Below, in pieces: positions 8,925-17,423 of a stretch of 62,239 bases of DNA. Origin of the DNA: Cytobacillus praedii (GTDB taxonomy: Bacteria > Bacillota > Bacilli > Bacillales > Cytobacillaceae); contig NZ_LMBX01000008.1 in assembly GCF_001439605.1 (NCBI RefSeq), positions 1 through 62,239 on the forward strand, in the 5' to 3' direction. The translations under genes were made by a program, and so were the position numbers. A model generated the notes under the pieces. That model worked only from the letters and a program-made list of their open reading frames with translations. It had not been told where the DNA came from and made no database searches. Positions within the stretch are counted from its first letter, which is position 1. Each line of letters opens with the position of its first letter.

Positions 8925-9671
8925 TTGATCGGAGCCGTTAAAAAAGCATGCCAAATCATTAGCTGTTTTACAAACGAAACCCCTATATTAGGAATAGGAG
9001 AAATAGCTGCGAAGCTGGATATGAATGTTAGCACTGCACATCATTTAGTCAGCACACTCTGTAATGAAGGGGTATTAATGAAGGATAATCAAAAAAAATA
9101 TCGGCTTGGCTGGAAAGTGCTTGAGTGGAATAATCATGTCATGTTTCAGCAGGATGTGTATGATAAGGCCATGCCATTAGTCAAGGAATTGATTCATAGA
9201 TTCAAAGGCAGTGTGCACATTGCGATGTTTGATAAAGGGACAGTCGTTTTTGTTTTAAAGGTATCTTCAAAAGATACAACACCGATACATACGTACGTAG
9301 GATCGAGGAAACCAGCGTATGCAACAAGTTCAGGAAAAGTGCTGCTAGCTTATAACCCAGCCTATCTTCAAGAAACAATCGAAAGAGGGTTATCTTATCA
9401 GGCACCGAATACAATTACTGATATTGAACAATTAAAGGAAGAATTAAAATGGATACAGAGGAATGGATATTCTATAAGTAACAATGAAAATTCTGATGGG
9501 ATGTATGGAATTGCAGCACCGATTTTATCCTATTCGAAGAAAATTATTGCAGCGATAAATTTAGTTGGTCCTGTTTCTTATATGCAAGATAGTCATCGCA
9601 GCATGATTATCCAGAGTGTTAAGAGCACGGCACAATTAATTTCGAAGGAATTGGGCTACATTGAGGTTTAA
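8925..9671 (+). CDS. IclR-family transcriptional regulator of the catabolic cluster
   Basis: 248 residues. The N-terminal winged HTH (about 1-65) has the LGIGEIAAKLDMNVSTAHHLVSTL pattern cut here into two helices typical of IclR proteins, and a C-terminal IclR effector domain (about 75-245) contains GSRKPAYATSSGK. TTG 8925 is chosen because GAGGAGGAG lies just upstream. It heads the 3-hydroxyanthranilate block, and IclR proteins often control aromatic catabolism, so it is the prime candidate for local control through the palindrome at 10093-10133. Activator or repressor cannot be decided. Confidence 0.88.
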   Translation: MIGAVKKACQIISCFTNETPILGIGEIAAKLDMNVSTAHHLVSTLCNEGVLMKDNQKKYRLGWKVLEWNNHVMFQQDVYDKAMPLVKELIHRFKGSVHIAMFDKGTVVFVLKVSSKDTTPIHTYVGSRKPAYATSSGKVLLAYNPAYLQETIERGLSYQAPNTITDIEQLKEELKWIQRNGYSISNNENSDGMYGIAAPILSYSKKIIAAINLVGPVSYMQDSHRSMIIQSVKSTAQLISKELGYIEV

Positions 9672-9709
9672 TGCATTCTAGAATTTTAAATGAATAAGGA
9701 GTTTGTCAT

Positions 9710-9934
9710 ATGCCGATCATTCAAGTCCAAGTATTATCAGGGAGAGATCATGAACAGATCAAAAATTTAATTGCTGATGTAACAGATGCTGCAGTGAAAA
9801 ATCTGTCTGTAAAGCCTGAACAAGTAAGAGTGTTGGTAACTGAAGTTCCCCATATGTATTGGGGAGTCGGTGGTCAAACGATGGACGAACGAAAGAACAA
9901 TCCTGCTAATTCTGGAGAAAGAGATAGTCAATAG
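9710..9934 (+). CDS. dmpI: 4-oxalocrotonate tautomerase
   Basis: 74-residue enolase-type isomerase that converts 2-hydroxymuconate to 2-oxo-3-hexenedioate. After Met removal the catalytic Pro1 is present, with Arg11, Arg39 and an aromatic residue at position 50 (Trp rather than the usual Phe), matching the active site of the family. Usual length is 62-72. It lies 38 nt after the regulator with a good AAGGAG, apart from its pathway partners, which begin at 10215. Confidence 0.9.
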   Translation: MPIIQVQVLSGRDHEQIKNLIADVTDAAVKNLSVKPEQVRVLVTEVPHMYWGVGGQTMDERKNNPANSGERDSQ

Positions 9935-9966
9935 AAATAGGCATTCGATGAAAATAATGAAAAGTT

Positions 9967-10022
9967 ACCCCAGTTTGGTCTATTGAACCGTTAAGGATTT
10001 AGTAGGCAGATGGGGTTTTTTG
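9967..10022 (+). terminator. Possible terminator after the tautomerase gene
   Basis: ACCCCA (9967-9972) can pair with TGGGGT (10011-10016), followed by TTTTT. The loop is long, though GGT/ACC inside it can pair. Weak but well placed. Confidence 0.45.
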
Positions 10023-10092
10023 TCGAAATATTTATTCTTAAAATTCTAACTATTTCATAATGTGAAAAAACCTGATATGCCTATTTAACTGT

Positions 10093-10133
10093 TTTCACTA
10101 TATTGATATTAGAATATCAAACACAAAGTGAAA
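10093..10133. promoter_or_regulatory. Nested palindrome, candidate operator of the 3-hydroxyanthranilate operon
   Basis: A perfect inverted repeat TTGATATT-AG-AATATCAA (10103-10120) is nested inside TTTCACT (10093-10099) and AGTGAAA (10127-10133). It lies 82 bp before the dioxygenase start. No convincing -35/-10 pair could be fixed nearby. The most likely binder is the adjacent IclR-type regulator; this is inference. Confidence 0.5.
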
Positions 10134-10214
10134 GGGTGGAGAGAGAAATAGATCGATGTACGTAATCATTAGATTTATAAAGTAACAAAAATAAAATCAA
10201 AGGGAGTTTTTATA

Positions 10215-10775
10215 ATGACAAAATCTGCAATATCTAAATTTAATGCATTTAACTTAATTAACTGGATTGAGGAAAATAAGGAGCAGCTAAAACCTCCAGT
10301 AAATAATAAGGTTCTTTGGGAGGATTCAGAGTTTATTTGTATGATTCTTGGAGGTCCGAATAGAAGACGTGATTTTCATGTGGATCCATCTGATGAATTC
10401 TTTTATCAAATTAAAGGGGATTGCTATGTTGAAGTGATCAATAATGGGAAGCGTGAAATTGTAACGATCAAAGAAGGAGAGGTCTTTATGCTTCCAGGCA
10501 TGGTCCCTCATTCGCCGCATCGTGTTGAGAATACGTATGGCCTTGTCATAGAACGGAAGCGTGCTCAAGGGGAATTGGAGGATTTTGTTTGGTTCTGTGA
10601 TCATTGTGATAAAGAAATGCACCGTAAGCGTGTGCAGCTGACGGATATTGAAACTCAAGTCAAGGGAGCTATTGAAGAGTTTAACAGCAGTGAAGATCTT
10701 CGCACATGTGAAAGCTGTGGACATGTGATGCCGGTAGAAGTGCAGTTATGGGATCCAAATACGACGAGAAATTAA
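10215..10775 (+). CDS. nbaC: 3-hydroxyanthranilate 3,4-dioxygenase
   Basis: 186-residue cupin dioxygenase that opens 3-hydroxyanthranilate with O2 to 2-amino-3-carboxymuconate semialdehyde. The iron ligands H55, E61 and H99 are in place (FHVDPSDEFF and PGMVPHSPHR), and the C-terminal rubredoxin-like site is complete: C128-x2-C131 and C165-x2-C168, as in the bacterial enzymes. AAAGGGAG precedes ATG 10215. First gene of the four-gene upper operon. Confidence 0.95.
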   Translation: MTKSAISKFNAFNLINWIEENKEQLKPPVNNKVLWEDSEFICMILGGPNRRRDFHVDPSDEFFYQIKGDCYVEVINNGKREIVTIKEGEVFMLPGMVPHSPHRVENTYGLVIERKRAQGELEDFVWFCDHCDKEMHRKRVQLTDIETQVKGAIEEFNSSEDLRTCESCGHVMPVEVQLWDPNTTRN

Positions 10776-10801
10776 ATGATTTATGAAGTGGAGGAGAGGA
10801 A

Positions 10802-11812
10802 ATGAGAGTAGATTTTCATACACATATCATTCCTGAGCATATTCCAAACTTTGTTGAGAAATTTGGCGGTGAGCGCTGGCCGACACTAGAAAAGACATGT
10901 TCATGTGGAGCGAATATCATGGTGGCAGGAAATGTGTTTCGCGAGGTGACCGATCAAGTATGGAGTCCTGAAAAAAGAATAAAGGACATGGATGCAGAAG
11001 GGGTAGATATCCAGGTGCTTTCTCCCATCCCAGTAACCTTTTCTTATTGGGCAGAATCTGAAGCGGCAGAAGAAATGTCGAAGACACAAAATGATTTTAT
11101 AGCAGAAACCGTTAAACAATATCCGAAACGCTTTATTGGTTTAGGGACGGTTCCATTGCAGGATGTACATGTCGCTATCAAAGAAATGGAACGCTGTATC
11201 CATACACTTGGATTAAAGGGCATTGAAATTGGGACGAATATTAATGGGAAAAATCTCGATGATCCTGCGTTTCTCCCATTTTTCGAAATGGCAGAGAAGT
11301 GGGAAGTGCCATTATTTATTCATCCATGGGAGACAGTGGGCAGGGAACGTATGCCCCGCCACAATCTGATGTATACAGTGGGAATGCCAAGTGAGACTGC
11401 TTTGGCTGCTGCAAGTTTGATCAATGGCGGCATTATGGAGAAGTTCCCTCATTTAAAGGTTTGTTTTGCGCATGGGGGCGGTTCCTTCCCGTATATTTTG
11501 CCTCGCCTGGATCAGGGGTGGAAGGTGTGGCCGCATTTACGCCAGACGAGCCAGCCTCCAAGTTATTATGCAAAAAACTTTTACTTCGATTCTTTGAACT
11601 ATGATCCGCTCAATCTTACCTATTTAATCGAGCGTTTTGGCTATGAAAAAATAATTATGGGCTCAGATTATCCATTTTTATTAAGAGAAATTAATCCAGG
11701 CAAGGTAATTGATGATACACCAGAGCTTCCTGCAGAACAAAGACAAGCGATATATGGAAAAAATGCACTTGCCTTTTTAAATATTGAAATAAAGGAAGAG
11801 ATTATCAAATGA
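10802..11812 (+). CDS. nbaD: 2-amino-3-carboxymuconate-6-semialdehyde decarboxylase (ACMSD)
   Basis: 336-residue amidohydrolase-fold enzyme that decarboxylates ACMS to 2-aminomuconate semialdehyde and so steers the unstable intermediate away from quinolinate. Zinc-site residues H6 and H8 (DFHTH), H174 (FIHPWE), H224 (FAHGGG) and D289 (GSDYPF) correspond to those of the Pseudomonas enzyme; length is typical. ATG 10802 follows GGAGGAGAGG. It overlaps the deaminase start by 4 bp (ATGA), indicating coupling. Confidence 0.95.
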   Translation: MRVDFHTHIIPEHIPNFVEKFGGERWPTLEKTCSCGANIMVAGNVFREVTDQVWSPEKRIKDMDAEGVDIQVLSPIPVTFSYWAESEAAEEMSKTQNDFIAETVKQYPKRFIGLGTVPLQDVHVAIKEMERCIHTLGLKGIEIGTNINGKNLDDPAFLPFFEMAEKWEVPLFIHPWETVGRERMPRHNLMYTVGMPSETALAAASLINGGIMEKFPHLKVCFAHGGGSFPYILPRLDQGWKVWPHLRQTSQPPSYYAKNFYFDSLNYDPLNLTYLIERFGYEKIIMGSDYPFLLREINPGKVIDDTPELPAEQRQAIYGKNALAFLNIEIKEEIIK

Positions 11813-12258
11813 ATACACCAGAGGAGAAGCTTGCAGAGCTGGGATTGGAATTGCCGCCTTTGCGTCCGGCATTAGGGAGCTACGTGGGTTGTGTGAAAAC
11901 CGGAAATTTACTGTTCACGGCAGGGCAGGGCGTAGACGAGTATCATGGGAAATTGGGCAGGGATCTAACCGTGGAAGAAGGATATTTAGCTGCCAGACAA
12001 TCTATGTTGAACCTTTTAAGCGTTGTCAAAAATGAAATTGGTGAACTCAGTAAAGTAAAGCAGTTCGTTAAAATACTGGGAATGGTGAATTGTACAGAAG
12101 AGTTCACTGATCAGCCAAAGGTAATGAACGGAGCATCAGATCTAATTGGGCTGGTTTTTGGCGAGAAGGGAAAACATGGCCGTTCTGCAGTCGGAATGGC
12201 ACAGCTGCCTAATAATACAGCAATAGAAATTGAAATGGTCATAGAAATCGAAGAGTAA
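11809..12258 (+). CDS. nbaF: RidA/YjgF-family 2-aminomuconate deaminase
   Basis: 149-residue member of the RidA-like superfamily, close in length to the 2-aminomuconate deaminases (AmnD/NbaF type), which hydrolyse 2-aminomuconate to 4-oxalocrotonate plus ammonia. The LRPALGSYVGCVKTGN and FTAGQG segments and the C-terminal IEIEMVIEI strand are characteristic. The assignment to this substrate rests mainly on its place between ACMSD and the semialdehyde dehydrogenase genes. A generic enamine deaminase is the alternative. Confidence 0.85.
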   Translation: MNTPEEKLAELGLELPPLRPALGSYVGCVKTGNLLFTAGQGVDEYHGKLGRDLTVEEGYLAARQSMLNLLSVVKNEIGELSKVKQFVKILGMVNCTEEFTDQPKVMNGASDLIGLVFGEKGKHGRSAVGMAQLPNNTAIEIEMVIEIEE

Positions 12259-12279
12259 CATAGGGAGGAGCGACAAAAG

Positions 12280-13743
12280 ATGAAAGGAATAGTAGCAAAT
12301 CAAGCAGTTCAGGATGCGAAACTTTTTATTAATGGAGAATATGTCGATGCTCTCTCAGGTGAAACCTTTGATACAGCCAACCCTGCAACAAATAAGAGGC
12401 TAGCCAGCGTAGCTAATGGTGGAATTGAAGACGCTAAATGGGCAATTGATGTGGCACAGAAGACATTTGCAAGTGGGATATGGAGCGGAATGCCTGTTGA
12501 GGAAAGATCAAGAATTCTATGCAAAATAGCGGATCTTATCATGGAAAACGTTGATAAGATTGCCTATATCGAAACATTGGACGTTGGGAAGCCAATTAAG
12601 GAAAGCCGTGGATTTGATATTCCTCGAGCTGCATCCAACTTTCGCTTCTTCGCTGAAATGGCCAAATATATGGTGCATGAGCATTTTGATATGAGCGGTC
12701 ATATGTCGTATGTGCAGTATGCCCCTGCTGGCGTTACGAGTTTAATTATCCCTTGGAATTTACCCTTTATGCAAATGACCTGGAAGGCTTCGGCAGCTTT
12801 GGCGGCTGGAAATACTGTAGTCATTAAACCAGCATCCTATACTCCGCTAAGTGCGGTCTTGCTTGGCGAAATTGCCAATGAAGCTGGACTGCCGCCTGGT
12901 GTGCTGAATATATTGACTGGGCCGGGAAGTACGGTTGGAAATACGATGGCTTCGCATCCTTTTGTCAGGAGAATTTCATTTGTAGGCGAGTCTAATACAG
13001 GAAAAACGGTTATGAAAAATGCTGCTGACCATCTAATCCCTGTTTCTCTTGAACTAGGGGGCAAGTCAGCCAATATTGTATTTTCAGATGCAGATTTGGA
13101 TGAGGCAGTGGCCGGCTCGATTGAGGCCATTTATCGCAATCAAGGGGAAATTTGCTTGGCAGGCTCGCGAATTCTCGTTCAAGAAGAAATTTATGATTTG
13201 TTCTTAGATAAATTTGTTTGTGCAGTAAAGAAAATTAAGGTGGGGGATCCAACCGATGAATCGACTGATATGGGGGCACTCGTATCTAAAGAACATTTAA
13301 AAACTGTTGATGATTACGTTCAAATCGGCATAGAGGAAGGGGCAAAACTTGCTTATGGCGGCAAACCTGTTGTCGATCTTCCTGAAGGAAACTTTTATGA
13401 ACCAACCGTTTTATATGATGTTGATAATAAAATGAGGGTTGCTCAAGAGGAAATCTTTGGGCCAGTGCCAGTGATCATTCCTTTTAAGACAGAAATGGAT
13501 GCGATTCAAATAGCAAATGACTCCATTTATGGATTAGCAGGGGTTGTCTGGACAAACGATCTAAGGCGTGCACAAAGGGTGACCTCACAAATCCATGCTG
13601 GACTATTATGGATTAATTGCTGGTATTACCGGGATTTAAGAACACCTTTTGGCGGAGCAAAGGCAAGCGGTATTGGCCGTGAAGGCGGCAGACATAGTTT
13701 TGATTTTTATACAGAAGCGAAAACAATTACCATGAAAAAATAA
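12280..13743 (+). CDS. nbaE: 2-aminomuconate 6-semialdehyde dehydrogenase
   Basis: 487-residue NAD-dependent aldehyde dehydrogenase. The Rossmann loop (SFVGESNTGK), general base E258 (LELGGKSAN), catalytic C292 (NQGEICLAG) and oxyanion-hole N160 (PWNLPF) are present. It oxidises 2-aminomuconate semialdehyde to 2-aminomuconate, after ACMSD and before the deaminase, although the deaminase gene lies upstream. ATG 12280 follows GGGAGGAG. Last gene before an intrinsic hairpin at 13749. 2-Hydroxymuconate semialdehyde dehydrogenase is the close paralogue; context favours the amino form. Confidence 0.9.
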   Translation: MKGIVANQAVQDAKLFINGEYVDALSGETFDTANPATNKRLASVANGGIEDAKWAIDVAQKTFASGIWSGMPVEERSRILCKIADLIMENVDKIAYIETLDVGKPIKESRGFDIPRAASNFRFFAEMAKYMVHEHFDMSGHMSYVQYAPAGVTSLIIPWNLPFMQMTWKASAALAAGNTVVIKPASYTPLSAVLLGEIANEAGLPPGVLNILTGPGSTVGNTMASHPFVRRISFVGESNTGKTVMKNAADHLIPVSLELGGKSANIVFSDADLDEAVAGSIEAIYRNQGEICLAGSRILVQEEIYDLFLDKFVCAVKKIKVGDPTDESTDMGALVSKEHLKTVDDYVQIGIEEGAKLAYGGKPVVDLPEGNFYEPTVLYDVDNKMRVAQEEIFGPVPVIIPFKTEMDAIQIANDSIYGLAGVVWTNDLRRAQRVTSQIHAGLLWINCWYYRDLRTPFGGAKASGIGREGGRHSFDFYTEAKTITMKK

Positions 13744-13748
13744 GAAAG

Positions 13749-13787
13749 CAGCGAAAGGGGGCATTCTGCCTGCCTTTTGCTGTTTTT
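13749..13787 (+). terminator. Intercistronic terminator between upper and lower pathway genes
   Basis: CAGCGAAAGG (13749-13758) pairs with CCTTTTGCTG (13773-13782) with one G-U, followed by five T. It falls in a 60-bp gap inside an otherwise continuous operon and would reduce expression of the lower pathway genes. Confidence 0.65.
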
Positions 13788-13803
13788 ATCGGGAGGGATT
13801 TGA

Positions 13804-14583
13804 ATGAGCGGAAAGCATGCTGCTTATGCTAGGAAACTAGTAAATGCTGAGGAGACAAAACAGACTATGCTAGCTTTGACAGACGCTGATGCGTCATTGA
13901 CGGTGGAGGATGCCTACCAAATTCAATTGGAAACTATAAAAATTAAACTGGCACAAGGGAAAAAGGTAATCGGTAAAAAAGTAGGCTTAACTAGTACAGC
14001 CATGCAAAAAATGCTGGGTGTAAATGAACCGGATTATGGTCATTTGCTAAATGATATGGTTGTAGAAAATGGTGCAGCGGTTAGAATTGATTCGCTGATT
14101 TCACCCAAAATTGAAGCAGAGATCGGCTTTATATTGGAAGAGGATTTAGAGGGGCCGAATCTTACGTATCTCGATGTTCTTATGGCTACAAGATTTGTTG
14201 TTCCTACTCTTGAAATCATTGATAGCCGTGTGGCAGATTGGAAGATTAAACTTGTTGATACAGTAGCTGATAATGGCTCATCAGCAAAAGTCGTTATTGG
14301 TGAGAAAATGTCCAAGTTAAATGGGATCGATTTACGGACGAATAGCATGGTGTTATTTAAAAATAATGAGCTAATGGCTACAGGAGCGGGGGCTGCTGCA
14401 CTTGGACATCCGGCACATGCCATTGCCTGGCTTGGCAACAAATTGCATGAGTTTGGAATGGCTTTGAAAAAGGATGAATTAATTTTGCCGGGTGCATTAT
14501 CGGGTGCTAATTCCGTTTCATCTGGAGATACGATTGAGGCAAAATTTGGCGCCCTGGGATCTGTGTCAGTCCATTTTGTATAA
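13804..14583 (+). CDS. dmpE: 2-hydroxypenta-2,4-dienoate hydratase
   Basis: 259-residue fumarylacetoacetate-hydrolase-fold enzyme that hydrates 2-oxopent-4-enoate to 4-hydroxy-2-oxovalerate. Segments [30 protein letters not shown] and the [13 protein letters not shown] stretch resemble the hydratase (DmpE/MhpD) rather than the decarboxylase; the paralogous decarboxylase is encoded at 16567. GGGAGGG precedes ATG 13804. First gene of an E-F-G-H block in the same order as the dmp and xyl meta-cleavage operons. Confidence 0.85.
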   Translation: MSGKHAAYARKLVNAEETKQTMLALTDADASLTVEDAYQIQLETIKIKLAQGKKVIGKKVGLTSTAMQKMLGVNEPDYGHLLNDMVVENGAAVRIDSLISPKIEAEIGFILEEDLEGPNLTYLDVLMATRFVVPTLEIIDSRVADWKIKLVDTVADNGSSAKVVIGEKMSKLNGIDLRTNSMVLFKNNELMATGAGAAALGHPAHAIAWLGNKLHEFGMALKKDELILPGALSGANSVSSGDTIEAKFGALGSVSVHFV

Positions 14584-14615
14584 GTCTATTTTTGAATTGG
14601 AAAGAGGGGATAGGG

Positions 14616-15509
14616 ATGGGGAAAATTAAAGCCGCAATCATCGGCTCTGGAAATATCGGAACAGATTTAATGTATAAATTAGAAAGAAGCCATTTGCTTG
14701 AATTAACAGCCATGATTGGTATTGATGAAGAATCAGAAGGGCTAAAGCGGGCAAAACAAAAGGGGTATCAAGTATTTTCAAATGGAATCGATAGCATGAT
14801 CGAGAACCCAACGGTCGCAGACATCGTTTTTGATGCAACGTCTGCCAAAGCCCACATCCGCCATGCGAAAGTATTAAAGCAATTAGGCATAATGGCTATT
14901 GATTTAACACCTGCAGCAAGAGGACCTTTCTTTTGCCCGGCAGTTCATACGAATCTAAGTTCTATGAAATTAGATAATGTAAATATGATAACTTGCGGCG
15001 GTCAAGCGACCATCCCAATTGTTCATGCTATCAATCAGGTAGCTGATGTCGCATATGGAGAGATTGTCGCGACAATTTCTAGTATGAGTGCAGGCCCGGG
15101 GACGCGGGCAAATATTGATGAGTTTACAATAACAACACGCAGAGGAATTGAGGAAGTTGGCGGGGCTGATCAAGGAAAAGCGCTGATTATTCTTAATCCG
15201 GCTGATCCGCCTATTTTGATGCGGGATACAGTATATTGCGAAGTGAAAAATATGGATGAGCCACTAATCCGAGAAGCCATTGAAGCAGTTGTTGAAAAGG
15301 TTAAACAATATGTACCAGGGTATCGGCTGAAACAAGAGCCGCTGTTTGATGGGAACCGTGTGACAGTTTTCATCGAGGTAGAAGGTGCAGGTGACTATTT
15401 TCCGGCATATGCAGGCAACTTGGATATTATGACTGCAGCTGCATTAAGGGTGGGAGAAGATTTTGCCCGCTTGATGTTAAATGAACAGGCTATGAACCCA
15501 TCCACATAA
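14616..15509 (+). CDS. dmpF: Acetaldehyde dehydrogenase (acylating)
   Basis: 297-residue enzyme that oxidises acetaldehyde with NAD and CoA to acetyl-CoA. Rossmann motif GSGNIGTDL at 11-19 and catalytic C127 in [10 protein letters not shown] match the DmpF/BphJ/MhpF family, which forms a channelling complex with the aldolase encoded next. ATG 14616 is preferred to TTG 14592 because GAGGGG lies 7 nt upstream and the reading gives the usual N-terminus. Confidence 0.93.
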   Translation: MGKIKAAIIGSGNIGTDLMYKLERSHLLELTAMIGIDEESEGLKRAKQKGYQVFSNGIDSMIENPTVADIVFDATSAKAHIRHAKVLKQLGIMAIDLTPAARGPFFCPAVHTNLSSMKLDNVNMITCGGQATIPIVHAINQVADVAYGEIVATISSMSAGPGTRANIDEFTITTRRGIEEVGGADQGKALIILNPADPPILMRDTVYCEVKNMDEPLIREAIEAVVEKVKQYVPGYRLKQEPLFDGNRVTVFIEVEGAGDYFPAYAGNLDIMTAAALRVGEDFARLMLNEQAMNPST

Positions 15510-15534
15510 AAATAACCGAGAGGAGTCTGCTGAA

Positions 15535-16563
15535 ATGAATAGACATATGGATAAACCTATTAAACTAACAGAAGTGTGTCTGCGTGATGGAAGTCATGCT
15601 GTTGCACATCAGTTTACAGAAAATCAAGTGCGTGATGTGGTTCGTGGGCTTGATGGAGCAGGGGTGCATTATATCGAGGTGAGCCATGGGGATGGCTTAG
15701 GCGGATCGACAGTGCAGTATGGAAAATCATTAATTGATGAAATGAAATTAATAGAGGCAGCTGTTGATGAATGTAAAAACTCTAAAGTTGCAGTATTGTT
15801 AATACCTGGAATCGGCACGATGAATGAATTGAAACAAGCTCATGAGTTAGGCGCGCAGTTAGTAAGGGTGGCTACACATGCGACAGAGGCGGATGTTTCG
15901 GCCCAGCATATTCATAAAGCGCGGGAACTTGGAATGGAAGCACTAGGATTTCTAATGATGTCACATTCTGTTTCAGTAAAGACGCTCATTGAGCAAGCAA
16001 AATTAATGGAAAGCTATGGGGCAGAGGCTGTTTATGTAACCGATTCAGCGGGAGCCTTACTGCCAAACGAGGTGCGTGAGCGAATCAAAGCCCTTCGGCA
16101 ATCACTGCAAATTGAAGTTGGCTTCCATGCCCACAATAATTTATCACTAGCGGTTGCAAATACGATTACGGCAATAGAAGAGGGCGCGACACGCATAGAT
16201 GGAAGTGTCAGGTGCTTAGGAGCCGGAGCTGGGAATACACAAACGGAAGTATTGGCTGCTGTCTTGGATCGAATGGGAATAGACATTGGCATTGATTTAT
16301 ATAAATTGATGGATGTTGCGGAGGATATTGTTGGCCCGCTTATTCCAGGAAGCCAAGAAATTCGGAAGGGCAGCCTTGTTTTAGGCTATGCAGGTGTTTA
16401 TTCTAGCTTTTTGCTTCACGCAGAGCGGGCCGGAAAAAGGTTTAGCGTGGATCCTCGAGATATATTAGTAGAGTTAGGGAAGCTGAAGGCTGTTGGCGGA
16501 CAGGAAGATATGATTCTTGATGTGGCGGCTGAATTAGCCAAAAATGACAAAGTGAGGGCCTGA
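15535..16563 (+). CDS. dmpG: 4-hydroxy-2-oxovalerate aldolase
   Basis: 342-residue HMG-CoA-lyase-like TIM barrel that splits 4-hydroxy-2-oxovalerate into pyruvate and acetaldehyde. R17, D18 and H21 in CLRDGSHAV and the metal-binding HAH motif near residue 200 (GFHAHNNL) are where DmpG has its catalytic and Mn-ligand residues. The C-terminal helical part is the dimerisation domain that docks the dehydrogenase. It is 25 bp after dmpF and 3 bp before dmpH. Confidence 0.95.
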   Translation: MNRHMDKPIKLTEVCLRDGSHAVAHQFTENQVRDVVRGLDGAGVHYIEVSHGDGLGGSTVQYGKSLIDEMKLIEAAVDECKNSKVAVLLIPGIGTMNELKQAHELGAQLVRVATHATEADVSAQHIHKARELGMEALGFLMMSHSVSVKTLIEQAKLMESYGAEAVYVTDSAGALLPNEVRERIKALRQSLQIEVGFHAHNNLSLAVANTITAIEEGATRIDGSVRCLGAGAGNTQTEVLAAVLDRMGIDIGIDLYKLMDVAEDIVGPLIPGSQEIRKGSLVLGYAGVYSSFLLHAERAGKRFSVDPRDILVELGKLKAVGGQEDMILDVAAELAKNDKVRA

Positions 16564-16566
16564 AAG

Positions 16567-17358
16567 ATGAATCTACTTACGAATAGAGACAAGGAAATCA
16601 TTGAATATTTATTCGCGGCTGAGCGCGATGCTCGTGAGGTTAGTAAAGTGACAGACAAATTTCCAGAACTGACGATCGAGGATGCCTATCTTATTCAAGA
16701 TGGGCTGCTTGCACGTAAGCGAATGGAAGAAGGAACAAAAACAGTTGGTATGAAATTGGGGTTAACAAGTAAGGCCAAACAGAAAATGATGGGCGTCAAT
16801 GAAGCCATATATGGCTACTTGCATAGTGATATGCTTGCTTTTGAATGGGAGCCAATCTCATTTTCTCAGTTCATTCATCCAAAGGTAGAGCCAGAAATCG
16901 CCTTTTTATTAGCTGAGGACTTAAAGGGCGAACATATTACGATTGAAGACGTTTTAAAGGCAACTAAATATGTGGCGCCAGCCCTTGAGGTAATTGATAG
17001 TCGCTATAAGGATTTCCGGTTTACTTTAAATGATGTGATTGCGGACAATTGCTCGTCTGCTAAATTTGTTGTTGGAAGCAAATGGGTATCTCCAAGTGCT
17101 ATTGATATTGGGAGTATTGGAATGGTGTTATCAAAAAATGGCAAACTGGAGCAAACTGGTTCAAGTGCCGCAGTACTTGGGCATCCTGCAGCCGCTATTG
17201 CTTGGGCGGTAAACCAGCTTCATACGATAGGAAAAGGATTAAGGAAAGGGGATATTGTTTTAAGTGGTGCTATGTCCGAAGCTATTGCTTTTCAAGCAGG
17301 TGATTCTGTCATTGCTGCATTTGATGGCTTAGGAAGTGTATCGATGTATTGCGAGTGA
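16567..17358 (+). CDS. dmpH: 4-oxalocrotonate (2-oxo-3-hexenedioate) decarboxylase
   Basis: 263-residue FAH-fold decarboxylase giving 2-oxopent-4-enoate, the hydratase substrate. KVTDKFPELT near the N-terminus, FIHPKVEPEI, and EVIDSRYKDFRF followed by ADNCSSAKF resemble DmpH/XylI more than the hydratases; the metal-binding acidic residues of the fold are retained. It is paralogous to the 13804 protein, and the two enzymes form a complex in Pseudomonas. Last gene before a terminator. Confidence 0.87.
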   Translation: MNLLTNRDKEIIEYLFAAERDAREVSKVTDKFPELTIEDAYLIQDGLLARKRMEEGTKTVGMKLGLTSKAKQKMMGVNEAIYGYLHSDMLAFEWEPISFSQFIHPKVEPEIAFLLAEDLKGEHITIEDVLKATKYVAPALEVIDSRYKDFRFTLNDVIADNCSSAKFVVGSKWVSPSAIDIGSIGMVLSKNGKLEQTGSSAAVLGHPAAAIAWAVNQLHTIGKGLRKGDIVLSGAMSEAIAFQAGDSVIAAFDGLGSVSMYCE

Positions 17359-17377
17359 AATGCATACGAACAAATGG

Positions 17378-17416
17378 AAAGGGACCGTTATTAAAAATAA
17401 GGGCCCCTTTTTCATG
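17378..17416. terminator. Shared terminator between convergent genes
   Basis: AAAGGGACC / GGCCCCTTT stem with one mismatch and a T-run on the plus side and an A-rich partner on the other. It separates dmpH from the convergent propeller gene. Confidence 0.6.
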
Positions 17417-17423
17417 CAATTTT

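Noticed and set aside
10326..10724. 132-codon minus-strand frame opposite the dioxygenase gene.
   Set aside because: It mirrors a well-conserved enzyme gene and encodes a low-complexity hydrophobic product with no ribosome site.
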